From Viola odorata (lineage: Eukaryota; Streptophyta; Magnoliopsida; Malpighiales; Violaceae): 64,000 nt of DNA. The stretch lies in contig OY829541.1 in NCBI GenBank assembly GCA_963691705.1, positions 14,254,564 to 14,318,563 on the forward strand, given 5' to 3'. Made by a program: the position numbers and the translations under genes. The notes under the pieces were generated by a model. It had not been told where the DNA came from and did no database searches. It saw only the letters and a program-made list of their open reading frames with translations. Positions 43,527-53,881 of this stretch are shown piece by piece; position 1 is the first letter of the stretch, and each line of letters begins with the position of its first letter.

Positions 43527-44416
43527 CCTTCTTGCATTGTTCCATATCCAGACCGTTAGCCACTTTTCGGGCATCAACGCTGAAATCTAGTTGAAGTAGC
43601 GTCTTCAACCAACCATCTTCTAGATCAGAAAGGGGTTTCCGATGGCCCCAAGCTCCATCTTTAATTTTCTCATTGAAGCCGACCCTCCATAACGGCTCGG
43701 GAAAATCAATAATGAAAAATTCTTCTTTCCAATGAGGAACAGAAGACTCGATGCCCATAAGCTTCCAGGTAAAGGGCTTCAATGAGCCATCTTCATAACA
43801 AGGGGATATTGATATCACCCCCTTACGAGAATACAACTGGAAAATGTCATGAAGCAAGGCCAAAGTGGGAGACTCGATTCCCTTGAAACGGCATAGTGCG
43901 GCAAAGGCACTAACAACGCAAATCGCGTTAGGGCTCAACTGAGCCAGAGCCAAATCAGAATCAGCCAACAGCAACTTGACAAGCGGGTCAAGAGGAAGAC
44001 AAAACCCATGATCAAACAACTTAGCATACAATATTCTACTGTTACCGGGTAGAACGCTATTCAGGCGAAGTGATTCAGAAGCAGCGTGCACGGGATATTC
44101 TTTGGGAAATCGCGCATTGCACTCAGCAAGCTTGCGATTAACTAAGGGCAGAGTATAGAGGGAAGTGGGGGTAATATTAATTTTTTCTTCCCCGGCGGAC
44201 CCTTGAGGATCCCCTTCCTCGAAAGATTTCTTAGTTTTAGCCATGCCCAATAAAAGAGAAGTGACGAGGAAAGAAAGGGTGTGTACCTTCGCAAAGAGAA
44301 CACCAGGAGTCTCAGACCAGAAAGAGAGAGCGGCGCGAGTTATTTGTCCAAAAGGCAGCAACGTGCGAGAGAGGAGATTAAAAAAAAAAAAGAAAAAGGA
44401 GGAGGAGAAAACATCA

Positions 44417-44422
44417 TATATA
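44417..44422 (-). promoter_or_regulatory. TATA box of Tat-R gene D
   Basis: TATATA in 'CAGGGTTATATATGATG' on the minus strand, about 173 bp before the ATG. The context GGGTTATA and the distance are the same in Tat-L. Confidence 0.55.
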
Positions 44423-44906
44423 ACCCTGAAAGGGCGTGACCAATCAACAATGGACACATGGCAAATCAGCGCGTCGGGAAATAGGGCACGCGCAAGAAGG
44501 TACAAGTTTAAAAGCAATAATGAAACGCTTCAGCGTTCGCGTCTCCCTAGAAGACGCTTGCTTCAAGTGGCTCTTTGTGGAAAGACACGTGTCTTTTTCC
44601 ATCATTACTTTTCAAAGTGCATTAAATGGAGGGACTGTGGCATTTAATGACCTAAAAAGCAGCGCTGGCCTCGCCAAACGGCGCGACGACACAAGGAAGA
44701 TAGGGAAGAAATAACTGTAGCATCACAATGATTAATGCAAGTGCGATAAAGGCTACGTAGCGTCAGCATTATTACAGAAGGAATAATGTCAAATGGTTTT
44801 CAGGAAAAAATAAAAGGAGGCAGACAACAACAAGAATAACAAGGGAGGGTCTAGAAACCCGTTGTGGCACTTCTCGAAAAGCAAAGTGGTGCCCCAATCG
44901 TTGACG
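44423..44906. other. Intergenic spacer between Tat-R genes C and D
   Basis: About 480 bp with no supported gene; it holds the gene C 3' end and sequence upstream of the gene D TATA box. Confidence 0.5.
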
Positions 44907-46657
44907 TTAGCCCCTTTCCCCTTCTGGGACAGAAGGACCAATCCCGCCTTTGCTAACCTCATCCATCACGGTAGAAATATAATCAGCAACCTGGGCAGGG
45001 TCAGAAGAATTACCCTTGAAACGGGTTGTGAATCCAGAAACGAAGACTTCCAAGACCTTCTTCTTCCACCATTCCTCCTTTAATGATGTCCTAGCGGACT
45101 CCTCGTCTCGAGCTGATATCTCTTCGCGAAGAAGGAGATTTTTCTTCTTCTCCAGCGCAAACTCTACCTCCAGAACTTCCATCTTTGCTTTCCCGACAGA
45201 CCTCTCTCTATTCAATTCTTTCTGTGACTCGTCGCAGAGACGTGTTAGCAACCTTGTCCGGTCTACCGCTTTTTCAAGCTGCACTTTCTTAACACACAGT
45301 GCGATGTAGCCCAGCAGCTGAATCCGCAACAGAAGACGTGGCCACTATGTCAGGAATGCAATGAGAAATCGGGGAATCGGGAGCGTCAACTGTAGGAAGA
45401 GGACATGCCGTCGGAGGGACCTCCGCCTCGGTAGAGCAAGTGGCAACCGGCGCCTCAGTAACTGTCACCAGTTGGGAGGCACTCGTCTCGGGCGAAACAG
45501 CAGGGATAGGAGCAGTTGCCGCATCTACAGGAGATGTCCCGGCGGCCTCCTCGTTCGTGGCCAATCGAGGTTTTTTCCGGCGCAAGGAAGAAGCGTGACA
45601 AAGGTCCGATTTGACATCCACATCCTCATCGTCACTAGCAATCACCCTCGTTGCGGTTGGGCTAGAGTTCGTCCTCTTGCGATGATCTGGTAGCCAATCT
45701 TCCACAAAGCGAGAAGCTCGGGCAGAGCTGACGGGCCTCCGCCCTCCCCGGGCAACCGTCTTGACTCTCCTCCTCGGGGGTCGAACGCTACCCTAACTGG
45801 AGCCCTCGGCGGGGGGGAGGCTGGTAAAGTTTGAAGTGGCGTTACATTTAAAGGAGTGCCAGCGTCACCTGGGAGTTAACCGTTAGCATCTTATAACAAA
45901 AGAAACGCACAAAGACAAAAGCAAAGAGAGTGCGAAAAGAGGCAGACTCACCCATAGCACACTCCTCCAGAGGCTTGAACAGAGCAAAGTCGCGGATGCG
46001 GTAATGAGTATCTTCGTCTAATAGGGCGTTAGCTTGCCCTAACTCAGCCCTGGTCAATATCGAGGGATTCGACCAAATGGGGCCTATCAGTTCCTGGTTG
46101 AAATTAAGACGCCACAAACGGGACGGTAGCTCCAGAACAAAGAAACTGCTTTTCCAATCAGCTACACCCTTCTTAAAGCCGTGAAAACGCTGCCAGAACG
46201 ACTGCACGAACGCGTCATCCCATCGAGGAGTAATTTCGATTAAACAATTATGGCAATTCATACTAAAGAATTTGCGAAATAAATTGAGAGATGGGGTAGA
46301 AATGTTCTTCAACTCACAAGCGCGAAGAAAAGCATAAACCGCACACCAAGAAGAGGGAGTTATCTTGGCAGGATTAAGGTTATACTCCCGCAGCAGCGTT
46401 AGTATCGATTCATGAACAGGAAAGCGGAAACCGAAAAGGAATATCTTAAAGTAAAGAAGCCTACTGTAACCCCACGCCAGATTATGGAGCCGCATATCAC
46501 TTCTAGGGGCAAAAGGCTCATACCCAGGAGGAAAGGTAATACCATGTTCCTCCAGTTCGGCTTTCAGAACCACATCGCATGTAAAAATACTGGGTGATTG
46601 CGCGAGCTCTGGATCCATGGGTTTCCAGATAACCTGGCGAGGTCTATTTCTAGCCAT
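44907..46657 (-). pseudogene. Tat-R gene C: two-exon antisense gene with internal deletion
   Basis: ATG at 46657 ('MARNRPRQVIWKPMDPEL'). Exon 1 (46657-45952) is open throughout and holds the PF04195-like core ('IFLFGFRFPVHESI', 'LNPAKITPSSWCAVYAFLRAC', 'VADWKSSFFVLELPSRLWR'), aligning with Tat-L along its length. Intron 45951-45869. Exon 2 (45868-44907) begins 'TPLNVTPLQTLPASPPP', has a frameshift soon after, reopens with 'VEDWLPDHRKR', 'SDDEDVDV' and 'LRRKKPR', loses about 400 bp relative to Tat-L near 45310, and ends with a charged coiled coil ('EKKKNLLLREEISARDEES'). The N-terminal exon of this copy is intact; the tail is not. Confidence 0.65.
45869..45951 (-). other. Intron of Tat-R gene C (83 bp)
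   Basis: GTGAGTCTGCC...GTTAACTCCCAG at the same codon as the 66-bp intron of Tat-L gene C. Removing it joins 'EECAMG' to the 'DAGTPLNVTPLQTLPAS' reading, which matches Tat-L 'DAPLNVVPLQTLPAS'. Confidence 0.65.
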
Positions 46658-47148
46658 AATAAACCAGTAAAAAGGAAATCTGAGAAGGATTGAATTGGTA
46701 CCTTGAAAGGGAAGATTTACAGAGGAATCGGCGGACGATGACAGGCGGCCGAAAAGATATTCGGGGAAGAAGACGAAGGAAGATAAGAGGAAAAATTCGA
46801 AGCAAGGGCAAAAGTTTTGAAAAAAGAAAATGGCCCTTCTTAAAGGATTAAAATGCCACCGTATTAATTGAGCCACCAATCGCTCGGAGACGCGTGTAAA
46901 AAGAAGTTGACCACGTGGAAGTGCATTAAAGAAATTTAAAAAAGAGATGTTATTCGTCGTGATTCCCCAAAAGGGCGACAGAGTTGACCCAGTCAAAGTA
47001 ACTACAAAACGATTGCCTCGACAAGACCCACCGCTTGCGTTGGCTGTCAACAAGACCAGCAAGCTAACGGAAAATAACAACAAAAGAAAAAGGCAGAAAA
47101 CATCATCTCATTCATAAAATGCCAACAGGCATATACAACACAAAGGCG
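46658..47148. other. Upstream region of Tat-R gene C
   Basis: About 490 bp with no supported gene. It would contain the gene C promoter (weak TTTAAAT at about 46934-46940) and the gene B 3' end. A longer open frame through it is only an upstream extension of exon 1. Confidence 0.45.
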
Positions 47149-47599
47149 TTAATCCTCATCAGCCCAGTCAGCGTCATAGCAGTAATCATAGTCCTCCGGG
47201 GACGATGGTAATCCACTGTTGTAGGAAAGGGAATACTCGGCAGGTTTAGGCACAAGCTTTGTCGCGTGGGCTACCATCTTGTCATAATGGGCACGAGAAC
47301 TCTCCCCAATAGTAGAAGTTGCTGGCCTCAAATCAGTGCCATGAGTAAGAGCCTCTTTCTCGGAAGGAGGAGGAAGGGCAGACGGTGACGTCTCATCACC
47401 TTTCGGTAGCATCAGGTAGTGGGGCACAAAGCCGGCAAAGAAGGACTCAAAGGTCTGCTTCTTCACTTTCATTGGTTTCTTGCGACCCTGGCATCTGGCA
47501 AGACACTTGGTAGGTCCACGATGGTGTCAGAGGAGAATCATCCGAATCCGGCGAAGTCGGAGGAGTTGGCAAGGAATCACGCCTGTAAAAACCTGTCAT
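47149..47599 (-). pseudogene. Tat-R gene B (frameshifted)
   Basis: ATG at 47599 ('MTGFYRRDSLPTPPTSP'), followed by the Ser/Pro/Asp tract shared with Tat-L gene B. A frameshift lies near 47470; the continuation in the other frame (47472-47149) runs to 'DYDYCYDADWADED' and a TAA, matching the acidic aromatic end of Tat-L gene B. Total length is close to 150 codons, as in Tat-L (139). No known domain. The TATA box is at 47668-47674, 75 bp upstream. Confidence 0.6.
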
Positions 47600-47667
47600 T
47601 CCAACCTGCAAAAAAGCAAAGAGAAGGAAAGGATGAAGATGAACAGGGAAAGGGGAAAGCATTTCCC

Positions 47668-47674
47668 TTAAATA
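47668..47674 (-). promoter_or_regulatory. TATA-like box of Tat-R gene B
   Basis: TATTTAA in 'GACTATTTAAGGGA' on the minus strand, 75 bp before the ATG; the Tat-L spacing is 77 bp. Confidence 0.55.
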
Positions 47675-47921
47675 GTCGAGGAAGCACTCTGATCCTCGAG
47701 CGGATCCTGAGAAATCAATTAAAATGCCTGGGAAAAATAACCGCAATAGCAGAATCTGATCCGACACCAGCATACCAGCTCACTAAATGCGCCAATCAAA
47801 AGGCACCAAGTAACCACCCAACCACTTACCTCTAGAGAGGCGGCTCTGGGAACAGTTGAGTCAAAACATTCATTGCTAATTCTCGGAACACAACCACTGA
47901 AATGGTACATCTCGAGGAAGA

Positions 47922-47940
47922 CTCATTTTCAGTTGGGCTT
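47922..47940 (+). repeat. Internal copy of the LTR-adjacent motif (Tat-R)
   Basis: CTCATTTTCAGTTGGGCTT, identical to 48660-48678 next to the 3' LTR, 738 bp away, with gene A between. Confidence 0.75.
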
Positions 47941-48101
47941 GCCACCAACATATTTAGCCAATGCAGCAAGAAAATAAACGACAAAATAGAAGACTGGGAA
48001 AAGTAAAAATAACCATTTATTTATGGCCTGAGCGGCCTTAGCGTTCAGATATGTACATGGAAGCATAAGAGAGAAGCAACAAGAGGAAACAAAGGCAGTG
48101 G

Positions 48102-48485
48102 TCAGGCATTGGACCCAGCATCATCTTCCCCTGGCACGACGGGAATATCCCTCAAAGCGTCAGCGACGGAGGTCAGCTCAGCAGAGCAGGCCCTCATGCC
48201 CTTCAGGCAGCAGACTAGTAAGTCCTTCCTCTGCTGCAACATCGAGGCAACCACATCAAGGTGAGCAGTGGTGATGGCCATCTTCGCCAAGCTCTACAAA
48301 GGACTAAAGTCCTCCAAAGATACTCCCAACTGTTTAGATAAAAGAGGGGTCAGTACCCCCTGCAGTTCCAGGACATCCTCTGAGGTCTTGGTGATCATCC
48401 TCTCCAGGAAGTCGATGTCCCCTTCAGTAAGGTTTTTCAAGGTCAAATTTTTGGAGATCAGGAAATTTCGGGTCAGCTCATCCAT
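48102..48485 (-). pseudogene. Tat-R gene A (127 codons, one stop)
   Basis: ATG at 48485 ('MDELTRNFLISK') opens a 384-nt frame to the TGA at 48102, the same length as Tat-L gene A. One TAG at 48294-48296 replaces a Glu codon kept in Tat-L ('DFSPLES'); otherwise the frame is open. Conserved blocks are 'LTLKNLTEGDIDFLE', 'TKTSEDVLELQG', 'SAELTSVADALRDIPVVPGE'. The TATA box is 69 bp upstream (48548-48554, TATAAAT). No family recognised; predicted mostly helical. It lies closest to the 3' LTR and reads away from it. Confidence 0.65.
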
Positions 48486-48547
48486 GGTGAAATATGAAAA
48501 AGAAAGGGACGAGAAAATGCGAAGAAACTTACGCAGAAGAAACTTCA

Positions 48548-48554
48548 ATTTATA
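48548..48554 (-). promoter_or_regulatory. TATA box of Tat-R gene A
   Basis: TATAAAT in 'GGGCCTATAAATTG' (minus strand). The flanking GGGCCTATA is identical in Tat-L. Confidence 0.6.
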
Positions 48555-48659
48555 GGCCCTGACAAAAACTGTCCGAACTACCTTCTGATGAGGAAACGCT
48601 CCGATATACGGAAGATCACCTCGTGGGAAGAGGGCGTTAGCCCTTGGTAAACACTCGGG

Positions 48660-48678
48660 CTCATTTTCAGTTGGGCTT
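48660..48678 (+). other. Sequence abutting the Tat-R 3' LTR (PPT position)
   Basis: CTCATTTTCAGTTGGGCTT, then one base, then the LTR start TGATAACAATCCG (48680). Same block as Tat-L. Confidence 0.5.
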
Positions 48679-48679
48679 A

Positions 48680-48747
48680 TGATAACAATCCGCCTATCGG
48701 CAAGGGCATTTTCGTCTTACACCCTGAGAAGAGGGTACAACTACTGT
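48680..48747 (+). repeat. Tat-R 3' LTR stub (68 bp)
   Basis: Matches 34397-34464 essentially base for base up to 'GTACAACTACT', then Ogre-1 pol begins. The other ~490 bp of the LTR are gone, so the right flank of Tat-R has been deleted. Confidence 0.9.
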
Positions 48748-50062
48748 TACAACCATTAAGGGTCAAAGTAAAGGAAATGCCAGCGTGTTGCACTACTTTA
48801 GAAGATGAACCCGACGGGAAACCATGGTTCCAAGACTTGGTACGATTTATCAAAAATCGGGAGTATCCGTCGGGGGCAAGCCAAAGTAGTAAAAAGACCC
48901 TTCAGCGGTTGGCTTTGGATTTCTACCTTGACGGTGAGGTTTTGTACAAAAGAAGGGCTGATGGGGCCTTGCTTCATTGTGTCGCCATTTCGGAGGCCAA
49001 GAAGATCATGACCGAGATTCATGAAGGGGTTTTCTCTACACATGCTAGATGGCAAGACAAATAATGAGACAAGGCTATTTTTAGCTCACCATCGAATGAG
49101 ATTGCATAGACTACTTCCGAAAATGCCACAAATGCCAAGTTTACACGGACCATCTCCATATCCCTCCGGCTCCTCTTTTCAGCATGACATCACCTTGGCC
49201 CTTCGCAATGTGGGGAATTGACATCATCGGTAAAATTCATCCGAAAGCCTCTAATAGTCATTGCTTCATCCTTGTGGCAATCGATTACTTCACCAAGTGG
49301 GTGGAAGTCGCCTCTTACTCGAGCATCACTCAAAAGACAACTATGTGATTTATTAAGAAGAACATCATATGCCGCTACGGAGTCCCCGAAACGGTCATTA
49401 CCGATAATGGTACCAATCTGAATGGAAAGATGATTAACGATCTTTGCCAACAATGAGAGATAAAACACCGAAACTCCTCGCCTTACCGCCCAAAGATGAA
49501 CGGCGCGGTTGAAGCCGCAAATAAGAATTTAAAGAAAATCATCCAGAAAATGGTAGTCACTCACAAAGATTGGCATGACATACTTCCTTTTGCTTTACAC
49601 GCTTATCGGATTGCGATTCGTACCTCTACGGGAGCAACCCCTTACTCTTTGGTCTACGGCATGGAGGTGGTGATACAACTTGAGGTAGAAATTCCTTCCC
49701 TTAGAGTCTTGGCAAAGTCGTGACTAGAAGAATCAGATTGGGCATGGGTGAGATATGAGCAGTTGAATCTCATTTCGGAGAAATGTTTGGCCACTATGTG
49801 CCACACACAATTATATCAAAAGAGAATGGCTAACGCTTACAACAAGAAAGTACGGCCTCACGAGTTCAAGACCGAGGATTTAGTATTGAAGAGAATCCTT
49901 CCTCATCAGGAGGAGAGTCAAGGAAAATGGGCCCCAAGGTATGAAGGTCCATATATAGTCAAGAGCGCATTCTCAAGAGGTTCTCTAATGCTCACCAAAA
50001 TGGATGGTGACGATCTACCAAGACCAGTGAAAGCGGATGCTGTCAAGATGTATTTTGCTTAG
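48748..50062 (+). pseudogene. pol: Ogre-1 pol remnant: RNase H-integrase linker and integrase
   Basis: Begins inside pol ('DGKPWFQDLVRFIKNREYPS', 'LYKRRADGALLHCV', 'HEGVFSTHA', the zinc region entrance). After frameshifts near 49060 and 49220 it continues with 'FILVAIDYFTKWVE', 'YGVPETVITDNGTNLN' (catalytic Asp) and 'AVEAANKNLKKII' (catalytic Glu), then 'THKDWHDILPFALHAYR', 'GATPYSLVYGMEVV' and the tail 'GKWAPRYEGPYIVKSAFS', ending at TAG 50060-50062. Stops near 49346, 49455 and 49722 break it. It aligns with Ogre-2 pol (62094-62625). Everything upstream of RNase H is missing. Confidence 0.85.
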
Positions 50063-52384
50063 GAATCCGCAGGCCATATAAAGACATAGGGTTCTTCTCG
50101 ACCAAACCACTTAATGTTTATTCCGAATCAATAAAATGAGAACCTTTTAAAAATTGCGTGTTCAAGTTTTTTAGTTTTTTTAAACAAAAGGAAGCATGGT
50201 ATCATCGACACTAGGGAATGGTTCAGGTGTAAAAACCACATTTAAACTAACCCCCACTAATCAAATGTTAGGTTTTACAAGAACATAACAATGATAGATG
50301 TGTGTTCTCCTAGGACCTTAATCAAATACGTAATGCTCTCTCCGTGCACAAGGAACTATTATAAGGAGGCCATCTACGTCCAGAACACTATTCGAGAACT
50401 TAATACTCAAGATACTGTGATTGGCTGTGATGGAACCGTTAGAAATGTTTATAGCAACACTATTATCCAGTTTGAGTAGAGGCTGAATACTGGCCTACAT
50501 CACGAAGCTTATTCTCCACTAGTGAACCTGTTAGATTGTTGGCTATGCTCGCCGCACCTATTTAGGGAAGTTCATTTTCTCCATACTGCTTTAAATTTTT
50601 ACCATTGCACATTCGTCACAGGCATTCTCTTTTTACACTAGAAATGATGGCCTTTTATGTAGAATTGTTAAAGATTTCCGAGCCATGTGATTGAAAAAAA
50701 TTGTTTTGTTGAGTAAAAAAAAAAAAATCCACCATACCCTTAAATTTTCAAACCTTACATAAATCGAGCATATTCATCGTTTTATCACGTCACGGATAAC
50801 GTGTGTGGTCATTAGAAATTATATGACATACATGATCTTGTCTGTTAGCTCTTATATCCATGACATGTTTTAGACGTAAGTAGTCACAAACATATCCCTG
50901 TGAGCATTTTGGGCCTTCACACCTTATTTCTTTCATGAGTGCAAATGCTAAACTAAGTGCTAGTTAGATTTGCATAATATCCAGGGTACATACACCATCA
51001 AACATGGGATAACAGTAAGATGATATTGGACTTTGCTCCTTCTTCCCCTTTTGACTTATTTTTCAGTCGTTCACCCTCGAACGCTTATCTTCATACACCA
51101 TTTTACATTTGTGAAACACTTAAAAACCTTTTTCTAAACACATCGTGAATGAGTAGTGCTCAATTGAGGTTTCCAACTAAAGCACCAGAAGCATGTTAAG
51201 TTTGTGTCACGAATCAGCAAGATGAGAAGGAACTCTCAAAGGTTGACGATCTGCGCTAATACACCGAGAAGCGATAAGAATTGAAGGCCACTACCCCAAA
51301 AACAATCAAAGCAGCCGAAGTCGCACTTGCTTTGCTTGTTGTTTGTATTTACATCTGAAAGAAAAAAAGAAAAAAAAGGGACAAAAAAGAGAAAAAAAGA
51401 GGAAAAAAAAGAAAAAAAAAAGAAATAAAGAAAAAGAAGAGCAAAAGAAAGAAATTCAAAAAACACAAGTCAATAAGAGTAGAAGCAAGTTCAGAAAAAA
51501 AATCAGAAGCAATCAAAGATGACCACGGGAAAGAGCGTTCCCAGCAAAAGAAGAAGAACTTGAGTACTTTGCCCTTGCCACAACCAAATCATCGAGCATC
51601 GTTCACCGCAATTTGTCCTCATCGCCATCAGTCATCGAGCACAAACTGATTAAAACCTTTCTCTGAAAAAATAAACCTTTCCCTTTTTCCACAAGATCTC
51701 TCATTCCCTTTCTCTTGAAAAGTCCTCTTGATTATTAGAAGGCCCATGCATGTGCATCTTTCACTCGGATTGACGTTGCAAATTTAATTTTTGTACTATA
51801 TTTATTGCATTTTTATGAGTGTAAACACGTAGCCTTGTTTTCGAGCGTAAGCGCAAACACTAATATCTAGTGAGGACTGCTTACGGCTAGATGTCATGGG
51901 AAAGTCTTGTTCTTGAGGTCATTATTTCCTGAGCAAGACGCAGACGCTATCTAGACTTGTATCAATCATGTTAATATGACAAAAATTGGATAAACATGTT
52001 TTCAAAAATGCTTGAATTTATTTACTCTTAACAAAAGGCTTCGGGGCAAGCCGAAGTCTAACTATAGGAATATTCAATATTTCTCACAGGTCGTTTGCTC
52101 TCTTTTTCCGTCAGTTGCTGCTTTCATGTTTGTTTCCTTCCTATTTGCAGGATACAGATATGCTTCAGTGGAATCACGCCATAAAAGGGGTTTCGATGAA
52201 GAAATCGTTGTAATACCCTCGTCATGGATTTTTATCAGATAAATCTGATTAAGTCATGAAAAGCGGAGCCACCATCTAGGGCAACAATCTGCAAATTCAC
52301 AAGATATCTAACTTGAACCATCAACTTCCAAGAAACGGTGTGTTACCATCAACCAAAGGTACGTTCCAATTCTCATTCTGTCAA
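50063..52384 (+). other. Ogre-1 3' untranslated region
   Basis: About 2.3 kb without a gene. The first part resembles the Ogre-2 sequence after pol: 'ACAAAAGGAAGCATGG' near 50187 versus 62790, and 'CCACTAATCAA' near 50256 versus 62848. A purine-rich low-complexity tract (A/G almost only) lies at 51357-51450. A 76-codon frame near 52012 has no support. Confidence 0.6.
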
Positions 52385-52860
52385 GGTATGACTGCTAGTG
52401 CTACCCTCGCCCTACGTGTTATATTTTTCACTTTTTTATTTATAGCGCATGGATTACGAGTGCTACCCTTGCCCTACATCATTTACTTTTCCGTCAAACG
52501 TATGGACTGCGAGTGCTACCCTCGCCCTACGTCATTTACTTTTCCTTCAAACGTATGGACTGCGAGTGCTACCTGCGCCCTACGACATTTACTTTTCTGT
52601 CAAATGTATGGACTGCTAGTGCTACCCCCACCCTACGTCATTTACTTTTCCGTCAAACGTATGGACTGCTAGTGCTACCCTCGCCCTACGTCATTTACTT
52701 TCTGTCAACGTATGGACTGCGAGTGCTACCCTCGCCCTACGTCATTTACTTTTCTGTCAAATGTATGGACTATGAGTGCTACCCTCGCTCTGCGTCATTT
52801 ACTATTCTGTCAAACGTATGGACTACGAGTGCTACCCTCGCCCTACGTCATCTATATTTC
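52385..52860 (+). repeat. 53-bp tandem repeat array, about nine units
   Basis: Unit starts 'ATGGACTGCGAGTGCTACCC' and continues 'TCGCCCTACGTCATTTACTT'. Units are 53 bp, or 51 bp in one. The first unit is interrupted by a ~20-bp variation near 52425. Since 53 is not a multiple of three, the open frames across it change phase from unit to unit and are not real genes. Confidence 0.9.
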
Positions 52861-52976
52861 TGCAATTCATTTTTTTCCAACTGGTTATGATGCATTCAAA
52901 ACATGCTAATACTTGGGACAACCATCTTTACTACTTATCAAAAAATTTAGTTGCACTGTATTTTTTATCAGACAGT

Positions 52977-52990
52977 AAAGAAGGGGCAAC
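52977..52990 (+). other. Ogre-1 polypurine tract
   Basis: AAAGAAGGGGCAAC directly before the 3' LTR start at 52991. It is purine-rich except for its last base, as expected for plus-strand priming. Confidence 0.65.
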
Positions 52991-53248
52991 TGTTGCTACC
53001 CAAATTTTGATTTTTCGTCACAATTTTACGCATTTTATCGCTTATCGCATTAATAGCTTGTCTACGTCAAATTTCTGCCAATTTTTGATCTTCGGCTAAT
53101 TGTTTTAATATTCCGCGTCATTTCATGTCTTTTTTAGTTTTTCGTATTTTTTACTGTCTTTTCGCTCGAACTTCTATCAGTCCCGAGTAAGTTTCCTCGA
53201 ACTGTTGATCGAACGCGTTATTTCCTTAATTGACAATTATCTACTATT
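52991..53248 (+). repeat. Ogre-1 3' LTR, cut by Ogre-2
   Basis: Matches 983-1242 with about ten differences, then breaks after 'CTATCTACTATT' where the Ogre-2 LTR begins. The rest would lie right of the window. Confidence 0.9.
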
Positions 53249-53881
53249 TGTTGGTACCCGAATTTTGACGCCATTTTTAATTAATTTTAGCATTTCTGTT
53301 ATTTAGTTAATTTACTGTCATTTTCGGTTAATTTACTGTCGCTAGCATTTTTAAGTGTTTCATCGCATTTTAGCATTATCATTAGCATCGTCAGCTTTCG
53401 AAATCGCATTTTTAATTTTTCGTCAAGTATTTTCATTATTATTATCATTATTTTTTTACCCTTAAAAATCAAATTTTTAACTATCCGGCAGTCGTTTGCT
53501 AGTTTTTTCTTCGTTTTAGGTCATCACATGAATTTTAGGATTTTTAGCTTTTTAGCGCATTTTTTAGTATTTTTGTTATTTTCTTATTATTTTCGTTCGA
53601 GCTTTTATTGGACCCGAGTAAGTTCGCTCGGACAATGACTCGAATTTGAAATGTTTTCCATCAACTAGTTGCTAGCTTTTTTTCCGCTCGCAACGGTCTA
53701 CAGCGTTTCATGTAATTTTTGGCGTAACGTCTTTATTTTTCCGTTCGAACGTTTCACATTTTTAAACCCGTCATATTTTTCTCTACACGCTGGTACCTTC
53801 GGTTCGAAGAGTCTGAACAATTGCTCGCAGGACTCGGCTCGAGGCCATTTAAATAAGACTAAAAGGGCCTTTGATCTCAAC

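Larger units (their letters stand above)
41960..44244 (-). pseudogene. Tat-R gene D: three-exon antisense gene
   Basis: ATG at 44244 ('MAKTKKSFEEGDPQ'). Exon 1 (44244-43527) is fully open and contains 'LNSVLPGNSRILYAKLFDHGF', 'LSPNAICVVSAFAALC' and 'EFFIIDFPEPLWR', the PF04195-like domain shared with gene C. Intron 1 is 43526-43458 and intron 2 is 43158-43087. Exon 2 has 'VPPPGWEPEYFRRKRKQEQR', an Ala-rich stretch and 'ARKKRARK', a possible nuclear signal. Exon 3 (43086 to about 41960) has a Pro-rich middle and a long Glu/Arg/Gln coiled coil (about 42480-42110). Damage is slight: stops near 43019 and 42910 and a frameshift near 42110. It is the better preserved copy of D. Function unknown. 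Confidence 0.65.
34397..48747 (+). mobile_element. Tat-R: second Tat-type element, head-to-head with Tat-L
   Basis: Plus-strand element: 5' LTR 34397-34953, primer site, gag 35040 to about 36840, pol 36923-40912, six-unit repeat array, four antisense genes (D, C, B, A in plus-strand order) and a 68-bp stub of the 3' LTR (48680-48747). It is related to Tat-L but not a recent copy: proteins match at roughly 70-80% by eye and the LTRs have diverged strongly. Pol is nearly intact (two stops), so it is younger than Tat-L or better preserved. Confidence 0.8.
983..53248 (+). mobile_element. Ogre-1: Ogre/Tat-lineage LTR retrotransposon, heavily interrupted
   Basis: A plus-strand element defined by a repeated LTR start (TGTTGCTACCC at 983 and 52991, followed by about 260 nearly identical bases), an ORF1 upstream of where gag should be, and a pol tail (48748-50062) in the same orientation. 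Ogre elements are known for long LTRs and an extra ORF1 before gag, and both are seen here. Gag, protease and reverse transcriptase are absent: after ORF1 and its repeats the sequence breaks at about 7443, and Tat elements fill the space to 48747. The 3' LTR is cut at 53248 by Ogre-2. Confidence 0.75.

Noticed and set aside
43483..44517. A 344-codon minus-strand frame starting at 44517
   Set aside because: Alignment with Tat-L and the TATA box place the start at 44244. The upstream part crosses the TATA box, and the last ~14 codons are intron sequence.
45848..47083. A 411-codon minus-strand frame starting at 47083
   Set aside because: Only the part from the ATG at 46657 aligns with Tat-L gene C. 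The upstream ~140 codons are hydrophobic low-complexity read-through of the 5' flank and have no match in Tat-L.
51236..51466. Phe/Ser-rich minus-strand frame
   Set aside because: Read-through of an A/G-only low-complexity tract.
52313..52909. Overlapping frames with repeated 'YGLRVLPSPYVIYF'-type peptides
   Set aside because: 53-bp repeats read in three frames in turn; no start context, no conservation.
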